64,000 nt of DNA from Sisyra terminalis. Lineage: Eukaryota > Arthropoda > Insecta > Neuroptera > Sisyridae. This document shows positions 14,089-26,175 of the stretch, in pieces. Under the pieces are notes generated by a model. That model was not told the origin of the DNA and searched no databases. It saw only the letters and a list, made by a program, of their open reading frames with translations. The stretch's first letter is position 1. Each line of letters begins with the position of its first letter. The stretch lies in contig OY292275.1 in assembly GCA_958496175.1 (NCBI GenBank), positions 1,178,001 through 1,242,000 on the forward strand, written 5' to 3'. A program made the translations under genes and the position numbers.

Positions 14089-17000
14089 GGAAGTATGCAT
14101 CCCTTCAAACTGCATGTTCAACCCTTAAACGAGGATTGTTTTGGGAAAAATTTGCACAGCATGTACAGATAGACTTGTACTTTCGATTGGCATCCTAAAA
14201 AAAATTTTTTTTATTTGACCATTTTCGTGTAAAATCAACGATGGTTAACCCACGGTTTTTTTGGCGAAAAATCTTTTTGTCTCGAAATCGAAAAAGATTG
14301 TTATATTATCGTTCTATACATTGTTACGAACCCGAAACTGCCTTTGGTTCGAAAATCAACCCTTATATAACAATGGTACATGCAATTGTTGAAGAAGCCA
14401 CGTTCGTCTCTCCCTCTTAGTGGGAAGTATGCATCCCTTCAAACTGCATGTTCAACCCTTAAACGAGGATTGTTTTGGGAAAAATTTGCACAGCATGTAT
14501 AGATAGACTTGTACTTTCGATTGGCATCCTAAAAAAAATTTTTTTTATTTGACCATTTTCGTGTAAAATAAACGATGGTTAACCCACGGTTTTTTTTGGC
14601 GAAAAATCTTTTTGTCTCGAAATCGAAAAAGATTGTTATATTATCGTTCTATACATTGTTACGAACCCGAAACTGCCTTTGGTTCGAAAATCAACCCTTA
14701 TATAACAATGGTACATGCAATTGTTGAAGAAGCCACGTTCGTCTCTCCCTCTTAGTGGGAAGTATGCATCCCTTCAAACTGCATGTTCAACCCTTAAACG
14801 TGGTTTGTTTTGGGAAAAATTTGCACAGCATGTACAGATAGACTTGTACTTTCGATTGGCATCCTAAAAAAAATTTTTTTTATTTGACCATTTTCGTGAA
14901 AAATCAACGATGGTTAACCCACGGTTTTTTTTGGCGAAAAATCTTTTTGTCTCGAAATCGAAAAAGATTGTTATATTATCGTTCTATACATTGTTACGAA
15001 CCCGAAACTGCCTTTGGTTCGAAAATCAACCCTTATATAACAATGGTACATGCAATTGTTGAAGAAGCCACGTTCGTCTCTCCCTCTTAGTGGGAAGTAT
15101 GCATCCCTTCAAACTGCATGTTCAACCCTTAAACGAGGTTTGTTTTGGGAAAAATTTGCACAGCATGTACAGATAGACTTGTACTTTCGATTGGCATCCT
15201 AAAAAAAATTTTTTTTATTTGACCATTTTCGTGTAAAATAAACGATGGTTAACCCACGGTTTTTTTTGGCGAAAAATCTTTTTGTCTCGAAATCGAAAAA
15301 GATTGTTATATTATCGTTCTATACATTGTTACGAACCCGAAACTGCCTTTGGTTCGAAAATCAACCCTTATATAACAATGGTACATGCAATTGTTGAAGA
15401 AGCCACGTTCGTCTCTCCCTCTTAGTGGGAAGTATGCATCCCTTCAAACTGCATGTTCAACCCTTAAACGTGGTTTGTTTTGGGAAAAATTTGCACAGCA
15501 TGTACAGATAGACTTGTACTTTCGATTGGCATCCTAAAAAAAATTTTTTTTATTTGACCATTTTCGTGAAAAATCAACGATGGTTAACCCACGGTTTTTT
15601 TTGGCGAAAAATCTTTTTGTCTCGAATACGAAAAAGATTGTTATATTATCGTTCTATACATTGTTACGAACCCGAAACTGCCTTTGGTTCGAAAATCAAC
15701 CCTTATATAACAATGGTACATGCAATTGTTGAAGAAGCCACGTTCGTCTCTCCCTCTTAGTGGGAAGTATGCATCCCTTCAAACTGCATGTTCAACCCTT
15801 AAACGTGGTTTGTTTTGGGAAAAATTTGCACAGCATGTACAGATAGACTTGTACTTTCGATTGGCATCCTAAAAAAAATTTTTTTTTATTTGACCATTTT
15901 CGTGAAAAATCAACGATGGTTAACCCACGGTTTTTTTTGGCGAAAAATCTTTTTGTCTCGAAATCGAAAAAGATTGTTATTTTTTCGTTCTATACATTGT
16001 TACGAACCCGAAACTGCCTTTGGTTCGAAAATCAACCCTTATATAACAATGGTACATGCAATTGTTGAAGAAGCCACGTTCGTCTCTCCCTCTTAGTGGG
16101 AAGTATGCATCCCTTCAAACTGCATGTTCAACCCTTAAACGTGGTTTGTTTTGGGAAAAATTTGCACAGCATGTACAGATAGACTTGTACTTTCGATTGG
16201 CATCCTAAAAAAAATTTTTTTTTATTTGACCATTTTCGTGAAAAATCAACGATGGTTAACCCACGGTTTTTTTTGGCGAAAAATCTTTTTGTCTCGAAAT
16301 CGAAAAAGATTGTTATATTTTCGTTCTATACATTGTTACGAACCCGAAACTGCCTTTGGTTCGAAAATCAACCCTTATATAACAATGGTACATGCAATTG
16401 TTGAAGAAGCCACGTTCGTCTCTCCCTCTTAGTGGGAAGTATGCATCCCTTCAAACTGCATGTTCAACCCTTAAACGAGGATTGTTTTGGGAAAAATTTG
16501 CACAGCATGTACTGATAGACTTGTACTTTCGATTGGCATCCTAAAAAAAATTTTTTTTATTTGACCATTTTCGTGTAAAATCAACGATGGTTAACCCACG
16601 GTATTTTTTGGCGAAAAATCTTTTTGTCTCGAAATCGAAAAAGATTGTTATATTATCGTTCTATACATTGTTACGAACCCGAAACTGCCTTTGGTTCGAA
16701 AATCAACCCTTATATAACAATGGTACATGCAATTGTTGAAGAAGCCACGTTCGTCTCTCCCTCTTAGTGGGAAGTATGCATCCCTTCAAACTGCATGTTC
16801 AACCCTTAAACGTGGTTTGTTTTGGGAAAAATTTGCACAGCATGTACAGATAGACTTGTACTTTCGATTGGCATCCTAAAAAAAATTTTTTTTTATTTGA
16901 CCATTTTCGTGAAAAATCAACGATGGTTAACCCACGGTTTTTTTTGGCGAAAAATCTTTTTGTCTCGAAATCGAAAAAGATTGTTATTTTTTCGTTCTAT

Positions 17001-17103
17001 ACATTGTTACGAACCCGAAACTGCCTTTGGTTCGAAAATCAACCCTTATATAACAATGGTACATGCAATTGTTGAAGAAGCCACGTTCGTCTCTCCCTCT
17101 TAG
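14089..17103 (+). repeat. Nine-unit higher-order block, copy 2
   Basis: This is the second copy of the nine-unit block, offset 5,029 bp from 9,060-12,074. One private difference seen by eye is TGTATAGATAG near 14,500, where the other copy has TGTACAGATAG. The near identity points to recent block duplication by unequal exchange or conversion (inference). Confidence 0.85.
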
Positions 17104-20100
17104 TGGGAAGTATGCATCCCTTCAAACTGCATGTTCAACCCTTAAACGAGGATTGTTTTGGGAAAAATTTGCACAGCATGTACTGATAGACTTGTACTTT
17201 CGATTGGCATCCTAAAAAAAATTTTTTTTATTTGACCATTTTCGTGTAAAATCAACGATGGTTAACCCACGGTATTTTTTGGCGAAAAATCTTTTTGTCT
17301 CGAAATCGAAAAAGATTGTTATATTATCGTTCTATACATTGTTACGAACCCGAAACTGCCTTTGGTTCGAAAATCAACCCTTATATAACAATGGTACATG
17401 CAATTGTTGAAGAAGCCACGTTCGTCTCTCCCTCTTAGTGGGAAGTATGCATCCCTTCAAACTGCATGTTCAACCCTTAAACGAGGATTGTTTTGGGAAA
17501 AATTTGCACAGCATGTACAGATAGACTTGTACTTTCGATTGGCATCCTAAAAAAAATTTTTTTTATTTGACCATTTTCGTGTAAAATCAACGATGGTTAA
17601 CCCACGGTTTTTTTTGGCGAAAAATCTTTTTGTCTCGAAATCGAAAAAGATTGTTATATTATCGTTCTATACATTGTTACGAACCCGAAACTGCCTTTGG
17701 TTCGAAAATCAACCCTTATATAACAATGGTACATGCAATTGTTGAAGAAGCCACGTTCGTCTCTCCCTCTTAGTGGGAAGTATGCATCCCTTCAAACTGC
17801 ATGTTCAACCCTTAAACGAGGATTGTTTTGGGAAAAATTTGCACAGCATGTACAGATAGACTTGTACTTTCGATTGGCATCCTAAAAAAAATTTTTTTTA
17901 TTTGACCATTTTCGTGTAAAATCAACGATGGTTAACCCACGGTTTTTTTTGGCGAAAAATCTTTTTGTCTCGAAATCGAAAAAGATTGTTATATTATCGT
18001 TCTATACATTGTTACGAACCCGAAACTGCCTTTGGTTCGAAAATCAACCCTTATATAACAATGGTACATGCAATTGTTGAAGAAGCCACGTTCGTCTCTC
18101 CCTCTTAGTGGGAAGTATGCATCCCTTCAAACTGCATGTTCAACCCTTAAACGAGGATTGTTTTGGGAAAAATTTGCACAGCATGTACAGATAGACTTGT
18201 ACTTTCGATTGGCATCCTAAAAAAAATTTTTTTTATTTGACCATTTTCGTGTAAAATAAACGATGGTTAACCCACGGTTTTTTTTGGCGAAAAATCTTTT
18301 TGTCTCGAAATCGAAAAAGATTGTTATATTATCGTTCTATACATTGTTACGAACCCGAAACTGCCTTTGGTTCGAAAATCAACCCTTATATAACAATGGT
18401 ACATGCAATTGTTGAAGAAGCCACGTTCGTCTCTCCCTCTTAGTGGGAAGTATGCATCCCTTCAAACTGCATGTTCAACCCTTAAACGTGGTTTGTTTTG
18501 GGAAAAATTTGCACAGCATGTACAGATAGACTTGTACTTTCGATTGGCATCCTAAAAAAAATTTTTTTTATTTGACCATTTTCGTGTAAAATAAACGATG
18601 GTTAACCCACGGTTTTTTTTGGCGAAAAATCTTTTTGTCTCGAAATCGAAAAAGATTGTTATATTATCGTTCTATACATTGTTACGAACCCGAAACTGCC
18701 TTTGGTTCGAAAATCAACCCTTATATAACAATGGTACATGCAATTGTTGAAGAAGCCACGTTCGTCTCTCCCTCTTAGTGGGAAGTATGCATCCCTTCAA
18801 ACTGCATGTTCAACCCTTAAACGAGGATTGTTTTGGGAAAAATTTGCACAGCATGTACTGATAGACTTGTACTTTCGATTGGCATCCTAAAAAAAATTTT
18901 TTTTATTTGACCATTTTCGTGTAAAATCAACGATGGTTAACCCACGGTATTTTTTGGCGAAAAATCTTTTTGTCTCGAAATCGAAAAAGATTGTTATATT
19001 ATCGTTCTATACATTGTTACGAACCCGAAACTGCCTTTGGTTCGAAAATCAACCCTTATATAACAATGGTACATGCAATTGTTGAAGAAGCCACGTTCGT
19101 CTCTCCCTCTTAGTGGGAAGTATGCATCCCTTCAAACTGCATGTTCAACCCTTAAACGAGGATTGTTTTGGGAAAAATTTGCACAGCATGTACAGATAGA
19201 CTTGTACTTTCGATTGGCATCCTAAAAAAAATTTTTTTTATTTTACCATTTTCGTGTAAAATCAACGATGGTTAACCCACGGTATTTTTTGGCGAAAAAT
19301 CTTTTTGTCTCGAAATCGAAAAAGATTGTTATATTATCGTTCTATACATTGTTACGAACCCGAAACTGCCTTTGGTTCGAAAATCAACCCTTATATAACA
19401 ATGGTACATGCAATTGTTGAAGAAGCCACGTTCGTCTCTCCCTCTTAGTGGGAAGTATGCATCCCTTCAAACTGCATGTTCAACCCTTAAACGAGGATTG
19501 TTTTGGGAAAAATTTGCACAGCATGTACAGATAGACTTGTACTTTCGATTGGCATCCTAAAAAAAATTTTTTTTATTTGACCATTTTCGTGTAAAATCAA
19601 CGATGGTTAACCCACGGTTTTTTTTGGCGAAAAATCTTTTTGTCTCGAAATCGAAAAAGATTGTTATATTATCGTTCTATACATTGTTACGAACCCGAAA
19701 CTGCCTTTGGTTCGAAAATCAACCCTTATATAACAATGGTACATGCAATTGTTGAAGAAGCCACGTTCGTCTCTCCCTCTTAGTGGGAAGTATGCATCCC
19801 TTCAAACTGCATGTTCAACCCTTAAACGAGGATTGTTTTGGGAAAAATTTGCACAGCATGTACTGATAGACTTGTACTTTCGATTGGCATCCTAAAAAAA
19901 ATTTTTTTTATTTGACCATTTTCGTGTAAAATCAACGATGGTTAACCCACGGTATTTTTTGGCGAAAAATCTTTTTGTCTCGAAATCGAAAAAGATTGTT
20001 ATATTATCGTTCTATACATTGTTACGAACCCGAAACTGCCTTTGGTTCGAAAATCAACCCTTATATAACAATGGTACATGCAATTGTTGAAGAAGCCACG

Positions 20101-23100
20101 TTCGTCTCTCCCTCTTAGTGGGAAGTATGCATCCCTTCAAACTGCATGTTCAACCCTTAAACGAGGATTGTTTTGGGAAAAATTTGCACAGCATGTACAG
20201 ATAGACTTGTACTTTCGATTGGCATCCTAAAAAAAATTTTTTTTATTTGACCATTTTCGTGTAAAATCAACGATGGTTAACCCACGGTTTTTTTTGGCGA
20301 AAAATCTTTTTGTCTCGAAATCGAAAAAGATTGTTATATTATCGTTCTATACATTGTTACGAACCCGAAACTGCCTTTGGTTCGAAAATCAACCCTTATA
20401 TAACAATGGTACATGCAATTGTTGAAGAAGCCACGTTCGTCTCTCCCTCTTAGTGGGAAGTATGCATCCCTTCAAACTGCATGTTCAACCCTTAAACGTG
20501 GTTTGTTTTGGGAAAAATTTGCACAGCATGTACAGATAGACTTGTACTTTCGATTGGCATCCTAAAAAAAATTTTTTTTATTTGACCATTTTCGTGAAAA
20601 ATCAACGATGGTTAACCCACGGTTTTTTTTGGCGAAAAATCTTTTTGTCTCGAAATCGAAAAAGATTGTTATATTATCGTTCTATACATTGTTACGAACC
20701 CGAAACTGCCTTTGGTTCGAAAATCAACCCTTATATAACAATGGTACATGCAATTGTTGAAGAAGCCACGTTCGTCTCTCCCTCTTAGTGGGAAGTATGC
20801 ATCCCTTCAAACTGCATGTTCAACCCTTAAACGAGGTTTGTTTTGGGAAAAATTTGCACAGCATGTACAGATAGACTTGTACTTTCGATTGGCATCCTAA
20901 AAAAAATTTTTTTTATTTGACCATTTTCGTGAAAAATCAACGATGGTTAACCCACGGTTTTTTTTGGCGAAAAATCTTTTTGTCTCGAAATCGAAAAAGA
21001 TTGTTATATTATCGTTCTATACATTGTTACGAACCCGAAACTGCCTTTGGTTCGAAAATCAACCCTTATATAACAATGGTACATGCAATTGTTGAAGAAG
21101 CCACGTTCGTCTCTCCCTCTTAGTGGGAAGTATGCATCCCTTCAAACTGCATGTTCAACCCTTAAACGAGGTTTGTTTTGGGAAAAATTTGCACAGCATG
21201 TACAGATAGACTTGTACTTTCGATTGGCATCCTAAAAAAAATTTTTTTTATTTGACCATTTTCGTGAAAAATCAACGATGGTTAACCCACGGTTTTTTTT
21301 GGCGAAAAATCTTTTTGTCTCGAAATCGAAAAAGATTGTTATATTATCGTTCTATACATTGTTACGAACCCGAAACTGCCTTTGGTTCGAAAATCAACCC
21401 TTATATAACAATGGTACATGCAATTGTTGAAGAAGCCACGTTCGTCTCTCCCTCTTAGTGGGAAGTATGCATCCCTTCAAACTGCATGTTCAACCCTTAA
21501 ACGAGGATTGTTTTGGGAAAAATTTGCACAGCATGTACAGATAGACTTGTACTTTCGATTGGCATCCTAAAAAAAATTTTTTTTATTTGACCATTTTCGT
21601 GTAAAATCAACGATGGTTAACCCACGGTATTTTTTGGCGAAAAATCTTTTTGTCTCGAAATCGAAAAAGATTGTTATATTATCGTTCTATACATTGTTAC
21701 GAACCCGAAACTGCCTTTGGTTCGAAAATCAACCCTTATATAACAATGGTACATGCAATTGTTGAAGAAGCCACGTTCGTCTCTCCCTCTTAGTGGGAAG
21801 TATGCATCCCTTCAAACTGCATGTTCAACCCTTAAACGTGGTTTGTTTTGGGAAAAATTTGCACAGCATGTACAGATAGACTTGTACTTTCGATTGGCAT
21901 CCTAAAAAAAATTTTTTTTTTATTTGACCATTTTCGTGAAAAATCAACGATGTTTAACCCACGGTTTTTTTTGACGAAAAATGCTTTTGTTTCAAAATCG
22001 AAGTTGATTGTTATATTATCATTTAATAAATTGTAACGAACCCAAAACTGCCTTTGGTTCGAAAATTATTCTTTATTTAACGATACTACATGCGATTGAA
22101 GTTTCGATAAGCTTAAATATAGTGAAGTTTATATTTGAGGGATGTTTTTCGAACCAAAGGCAGTTTCGGGTTCGTAACAATGTATTTATTGATAATATAA
22201 CAATCTACTTCGATTTCGAAACAAAAAGATTTATCGCCAAAAAAAAGCCATGGGTTAACCATCGTTGATTTTTTACGAAAATCATCAAATTTCAAAAAAA
22301 CTTTTTAAGGATACCCATCGATAATATACGTCCAATTGTATAGGCTTTGCAATTTTTTCCGAAAACAAACCACATTTAAGGGACAAAAATACTGTGCTCA
22401 GTTTCAGCGAATAAAACCATCCCTTATATCCTTTTTATGCACGCGAAAATCGTCCTTTTTGTTACTTGGAATTAATATTGCTAGTGTCTATTTGTACACA
22501 CGACAAAAAAAAAAGAGATGTTTAATGTTTGGTAAGTGCTATTATTGTTGCAACTTGTAAATATTGTTCTAATTGAATTTTTCACTACCTACAGCGGAAG
22601 CTGACTGAAGACATAAGAAAATTATTCATTGGATTTGAATTGTTCTTCATTTTCAAATGGACTTTTAAAGAATGGGATGCGGATCGGTTGAGGATATCAT
22701 TTCCACAATCTTTATCAATCTATCGAGAGGAATACGAATGGACTTAAGTACTACTTTAATAATTAGTGGTGTTACTTTTGTTTTAATAAATCAGTGCTAA
22801 GTGAAGTGATAAAGTGATTCAAGTGATAAATAATCAAAATATCATATAACTTAATAATTTCCATAAGATTGTTGATACAATTGATACTTTTACATAGTTT
22901 ATACAAACAATTGTTAATATGCAAAAAACTGTTATTGTAATATTGTATGTATATATAATTGATATTAAACATCAATAAATTTATTTTAATAGAATACATT
23001 GTTTCAATTAGATTTACTGCGCCCATCCTCCTGAATTTTATTTTTCAGAGATTTTTTTTACTGTTAGAATATATATAAGAGTTAAATTAATAAGTAATAA

Positions 23101-23299
23101 AATAAGTATAATAAAAGGTATATTAATATTATAAGTAGGTATGTAATAAAATTAATTCGGTATGTAATGTAGGTGCAATGTTTTTCGATAAATTATCGAA
23201 TAATACGAAAAAAGATCGAAAAGAAATTTTCAATTTTACTACAAATCTCATAAGAATTGTTTATATATGGGTATTAACGTCATTTACATATATCATCTG

Positions 23300-23372
23300 A
23301 TAACCGAGTCGCTAAGGTCGCCACCACTACCACCGGAGCTGAGGTCCCTGGTTCGAATCCCGAAGGCGTAAG
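23300..23372 (+). ncRNA. tRNA-like (Leu/Ser-type) pol III promoter remnant, left arm
   Basis: CCGAGTCGCTAAGG (23,304-23,317) resembles a tRNA A-box. GGTTCGAATCC (23,350-23,360) is a perfect tRNA B-box, and the spacing is tRNA-like. No convincing full cloverleaf or anticodon was made out. It reads best as a tRNA-derived SINE head or a decayed tRNA gene carried in the foldback arm. Confidence 0.55.
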
Positions 23373-23439
23373 TGTTTTTTCTTAAATATAATAATTAATT
23401 TCTATTCCTTACAGCTTATCCTGTCACTAATTAACATTG

Positions 23440-24870
23440 ATAATTGTTTCCAGACATTGCATCATCGAAATATTCGATCGAACAGTTCCAACCTTTCGGG
23501 GTTGAAAATGATCGATCGATCGATGATGTCAATATATTTTTCATTTTATTTTTGCTTATTGGTTTTGTGACGTCACTCAATTTCATATATATGACGTCAC
23601 ACATACGTCGCCATCCAATGACGTCACCCAATGACGTCATTCCCGAAAACATTCGAAAAATTAGCGAATTTTCGATTTTCGTGAGATTAGATTCTGGGAA
23701 TGGCTTAGTTACGTCACGGGAGGCCTAAAAAACATATCCTATAGTCAATATTTTTCACTTTTTTTTCCAAAAATTTTTCAGCCGGAATTCTGAATAATCC
23801 CAAAAATAGGTCAAAATACGCAATTTTTTTCACTTTTTTCAACTTTAACGCCGTTTCTAGCGAAAACTATCGATCGTAGGTCAACGATAGTAGGCTCATT
23901 CGATAGCGCTTGAATTACTCTATCGATGGTGTTAATTTGGTCCCGGAAAAGCTTAAGGGGAAAAACTTTTTTTTTTGGCCTTTCTGAAATTTCAAATCGT
24001 CGATGAAATGGTCGACGATTTTTTGAAAAATTATTTTTTCGAATTTCTCGATGAAATTCACAGTATAGGTGCATAACGTTACGATTGAAACGAATATATA
24101 ATAAGTTTTTAGTTATTCGATACCCATCATCGAATTTTTCGATAAAACAAGTAACATTTGTAAAGCATTAAGAAGTTCATAAAAAAATTCACTATCGTAA
24201 AATTCGATGATGGGTATCGAATAGCTAAAAACTTTTTATATATTCGTTTCAATCGTAACGTTATGCACCTATACTGAGAATTTCATCGAGAAATTCGTAA
24301 AAATAATTTTTCAAAAACTCGTCGACCATTTCATCGACGATTTGAAATTTCAGAAAGGCCAAAAAAAAAGTTTTTCCCCTTAAGCTTTTCCGGGACCAAA
24401 TTTACACCAACGATAGAGTAATTCAAGCGCTATCGAATGAGCCTACTATCGTTGATCTACGATCGATAGTTTTCGCTAGAAACGGCATTAAAGTTGAAAA
24501 AAGTGAAAAAAAACACGAATTTTGACCTGTTTATGGGGTTTTTCGGATTTTCGGCCAAAAAATTTTTGGAAAAAAAAATGAAAAATATTGACTATAGAAT
24601 ATGTTTTTTAGGCCTCCCGTGACGTAACTAAGCCATTCCCAGATTCCTGTTTCACGAAAATCGAAAATTCGCTAATTTTTCGAATGTTTTCGGGAATGAC
24701 GTCATTGGGTGACGTCATTGGGTGACGTCATTGGGTGACGTCATTGGATGGTGACGTTTGTGTGACGTCACATGTGGGATATCAAAAAAAAAAAATTTAC
24801 GTAATCGATCGATCACTCTCAACCCCGAAATGTTGGGGAAGGGATGATCGAATTATTCGGTTGAAACTAA
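23440..24870. repeat. Inner palindrome of the foldback element
   Basis: Segment 23,440-24,145 is followed, after a loop of roughly 60-80 bp around 24,145-24,200, by its own reverse complement to about 24,870. A third copy, in the same orientation as the second, lies at 25,390-26,035. One element therefore contains a hairpin plus a longer foldback. The segments carry many AT(CGAT)n runs, multiple TGACGTCA sites, and the string GGCCTCCCGTGACGTAACT or its complement. The open frames here (up to 144 codons) lie in both orientations of the same palindrome and are not taken as coding. Confidence 0.8.
24685..24765 (+). repeat. Short tandem of the CRE palindrome TGACGTCA
   Basis: A 15-bp unit, TGACGTCATTGGGTG, repeats about four times and is followed by another TGACGTCA. 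The same palindrome recurs at about 23,568-23,640 and 25,825-25,905 in the other copies of the segment. TGACGTCA is the full CREB/ATF binding site; whether it is bound here is unknown. Confidence 0.8.
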
Positions 24871-24967
24871 CGTTAAGGTAATTATTAACGATCGAAAGTG
24901 ATATTTAATGCTGAAAGAAATAGATATTAATTAGAAAATGGTTAGTAGAAATATAAAAATCTTTTAC

Positions 24968-25045
24968 CTGATTGGGGGATCGATCCTTCGTCTTTCCGTT
25001 TATCACATATTCCGTGCGCTTATCGATTCGGCCATTGGAAGATAT
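24968..25045 (-). ncRNA. Third tRNA-like sequence in the central spacer
   Basis: On the minus strand, TGGCCGAATCGATAAGCGC (25,016-25,034) is close to the A-box of Leu/Ser tRNAs, and GGATCGATCCC (24,976-24,986) sits at B-box distance. It lies in the unpaired spacer (24,870-25,390) and is clearly different from the two arm copies. It may be a separate SINE-like insertion or a decayed tRNA. Confidence 0.45.
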
Positions 25046-26094
25046 AGTTATTGATCGTTAAAACTCATATATAAAGATTTCTCCATCGATTGACACTTGA
25101 AAAAATTTTTCGGTCGATGGAATTGGAATTTTCCAAAAATATTTTAACCATAGCTGCTCCAGGTTAAAGTTGGAAAATTTGACTAAAGACATTGTAACAT
25201 TTTATAGTCCTCCATCCTTTTTTTCGAATAAAACAAATGTGTATTTGAATAGCATAATCTTGCATAATATATAAATCTGCAATATCAAATTGAATAACAT
25301 TAATTTTCAACAATCGATCGATTTTCGTGGAATTGTCGAATTGGAATTTAAGAACTTCGAAAAGTGAATATGTTTTCGATATTCGTTTCAATCGTAACTT
25401 TAGCCATCTATGGTGTGAATTTTATCGAGAAAAAATTTTTCATTAAATCGTCGACCATTTCATCGACGATTTGAAATTTCTGAAAGGCCAAAAAAAAAAG
25501 TTTTTCCCCTTAAGCTTTTCCGGGACCAAATTTACACCATCGATAGAGTAATTCAAGCGCTATCGAATGAGCCCACTATCGTTAACCTACGATCGATAGT
25601 TTACGCTAGAAACGGCGTTAAAGTTGAAAAAAGTGAAAAAAAACACGAATATTGACCTGTTTATGGGGTTTTTCGGAATTTCGGCCAAAAAATTTTTGGA
25701 AAAAGAATGAAAAATATTGACTATAGAATATGTTTTTTTGGCCTCCCGTGACGTAACTAAGCCATTCCCAGAATCTAATCTCCCGAAAATCGAAAATTCG
25801 GTCATTTTTCGAATGTTTTCGGGAATGACGTCATTGGGTGACGTCATTGGATGGCGACATATGTGTGATGTCATATATATGAAAATTAGTGACGTCACAG
25901 AACCAATGAGCAAAAATAAAATGAAAAATATATTGACATCATCGATCGATCGATCATTTCCAACCCCGAAAGGTTGGAACTGTTCGATCGAATATTTCGA
26001 TGATGCAATGTCTGGAAACAATTATCAATGTTAATTAGTGACAGGATAAGCTGTAAGGAATAGAAATCAATTATTATATTTAAGAAAAAACACT

Positions 26095-26175
26095 TACCCC
26101 TTTTCCCTTCGGGATTCGAACCAGGGACCTCAGGCTCCGGTAGTGGCGGCGACCTTAGCGATGCGGCTATCATAT
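26095..26175 (-). ncRNA. tRNA-like pol III promoter remnant, right arm
   Basis: This is the inverted partner of the 23,300 copy. The minus strand carries CCGCATCGCTAAGG (26,153-26,166) and the B-box GGTTCGAATCC (26,112-26,122). The two arms have diverged, and the left copy has a short insertion in the middle. Confidence 0.55.

Larger units (their letters stand above)
1..21850 (+). repeat. 335-bp satellite array, about 65 head-to-tail units
   Basis: A single family of 335-336 bp units repeats without interruption and always in the same orientation. Each unit carries the landmarks CTTAGTGGGAAG, TGTACAGATAGACTTG, a run of about eight A followed by eight T, GGTTAACCCACGG, and CCTTTGGTTCGAAAATC. 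Units differ at only a few positions, for example CGAGGATTG versus CGTGGTTTG, GTGTAAAATC versus GTGAAAAATC, and GAAGAATGC versus GAAGTATGC. The GAAGAATGC form dominates the first 3.4 kb and the GAAGTATGC form everything after it. The unit length is close to two nucleosome repeats (inference). The array continues past the left window edge. Short open frames inside units start only at TTG and are not taken as genes. Confidence 0.98.

Noticed and set aside
1..21850. CRISPR-like array
   Set aside because: The whole 335-bp unit repeats without unique spacers, and the surrounding DNA is eukaryotic.
396..22036. Repeated 93- and 68-codon frames in satellite units
   Set aside because: They start only at TTG, arise wherever GTGTAAAATC is replaced by GTGAAAAATC, and disappear in most units. 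They are by-products of the repeat, not a gene family.
25587..26021. 144-codon frame on the minus strand, with a partial mirror at 23,444-23,728
   Set aside because: It lies in a palindromic repeat where both orientations are partly open, spans TGACGTCA repeats, and has no domain.
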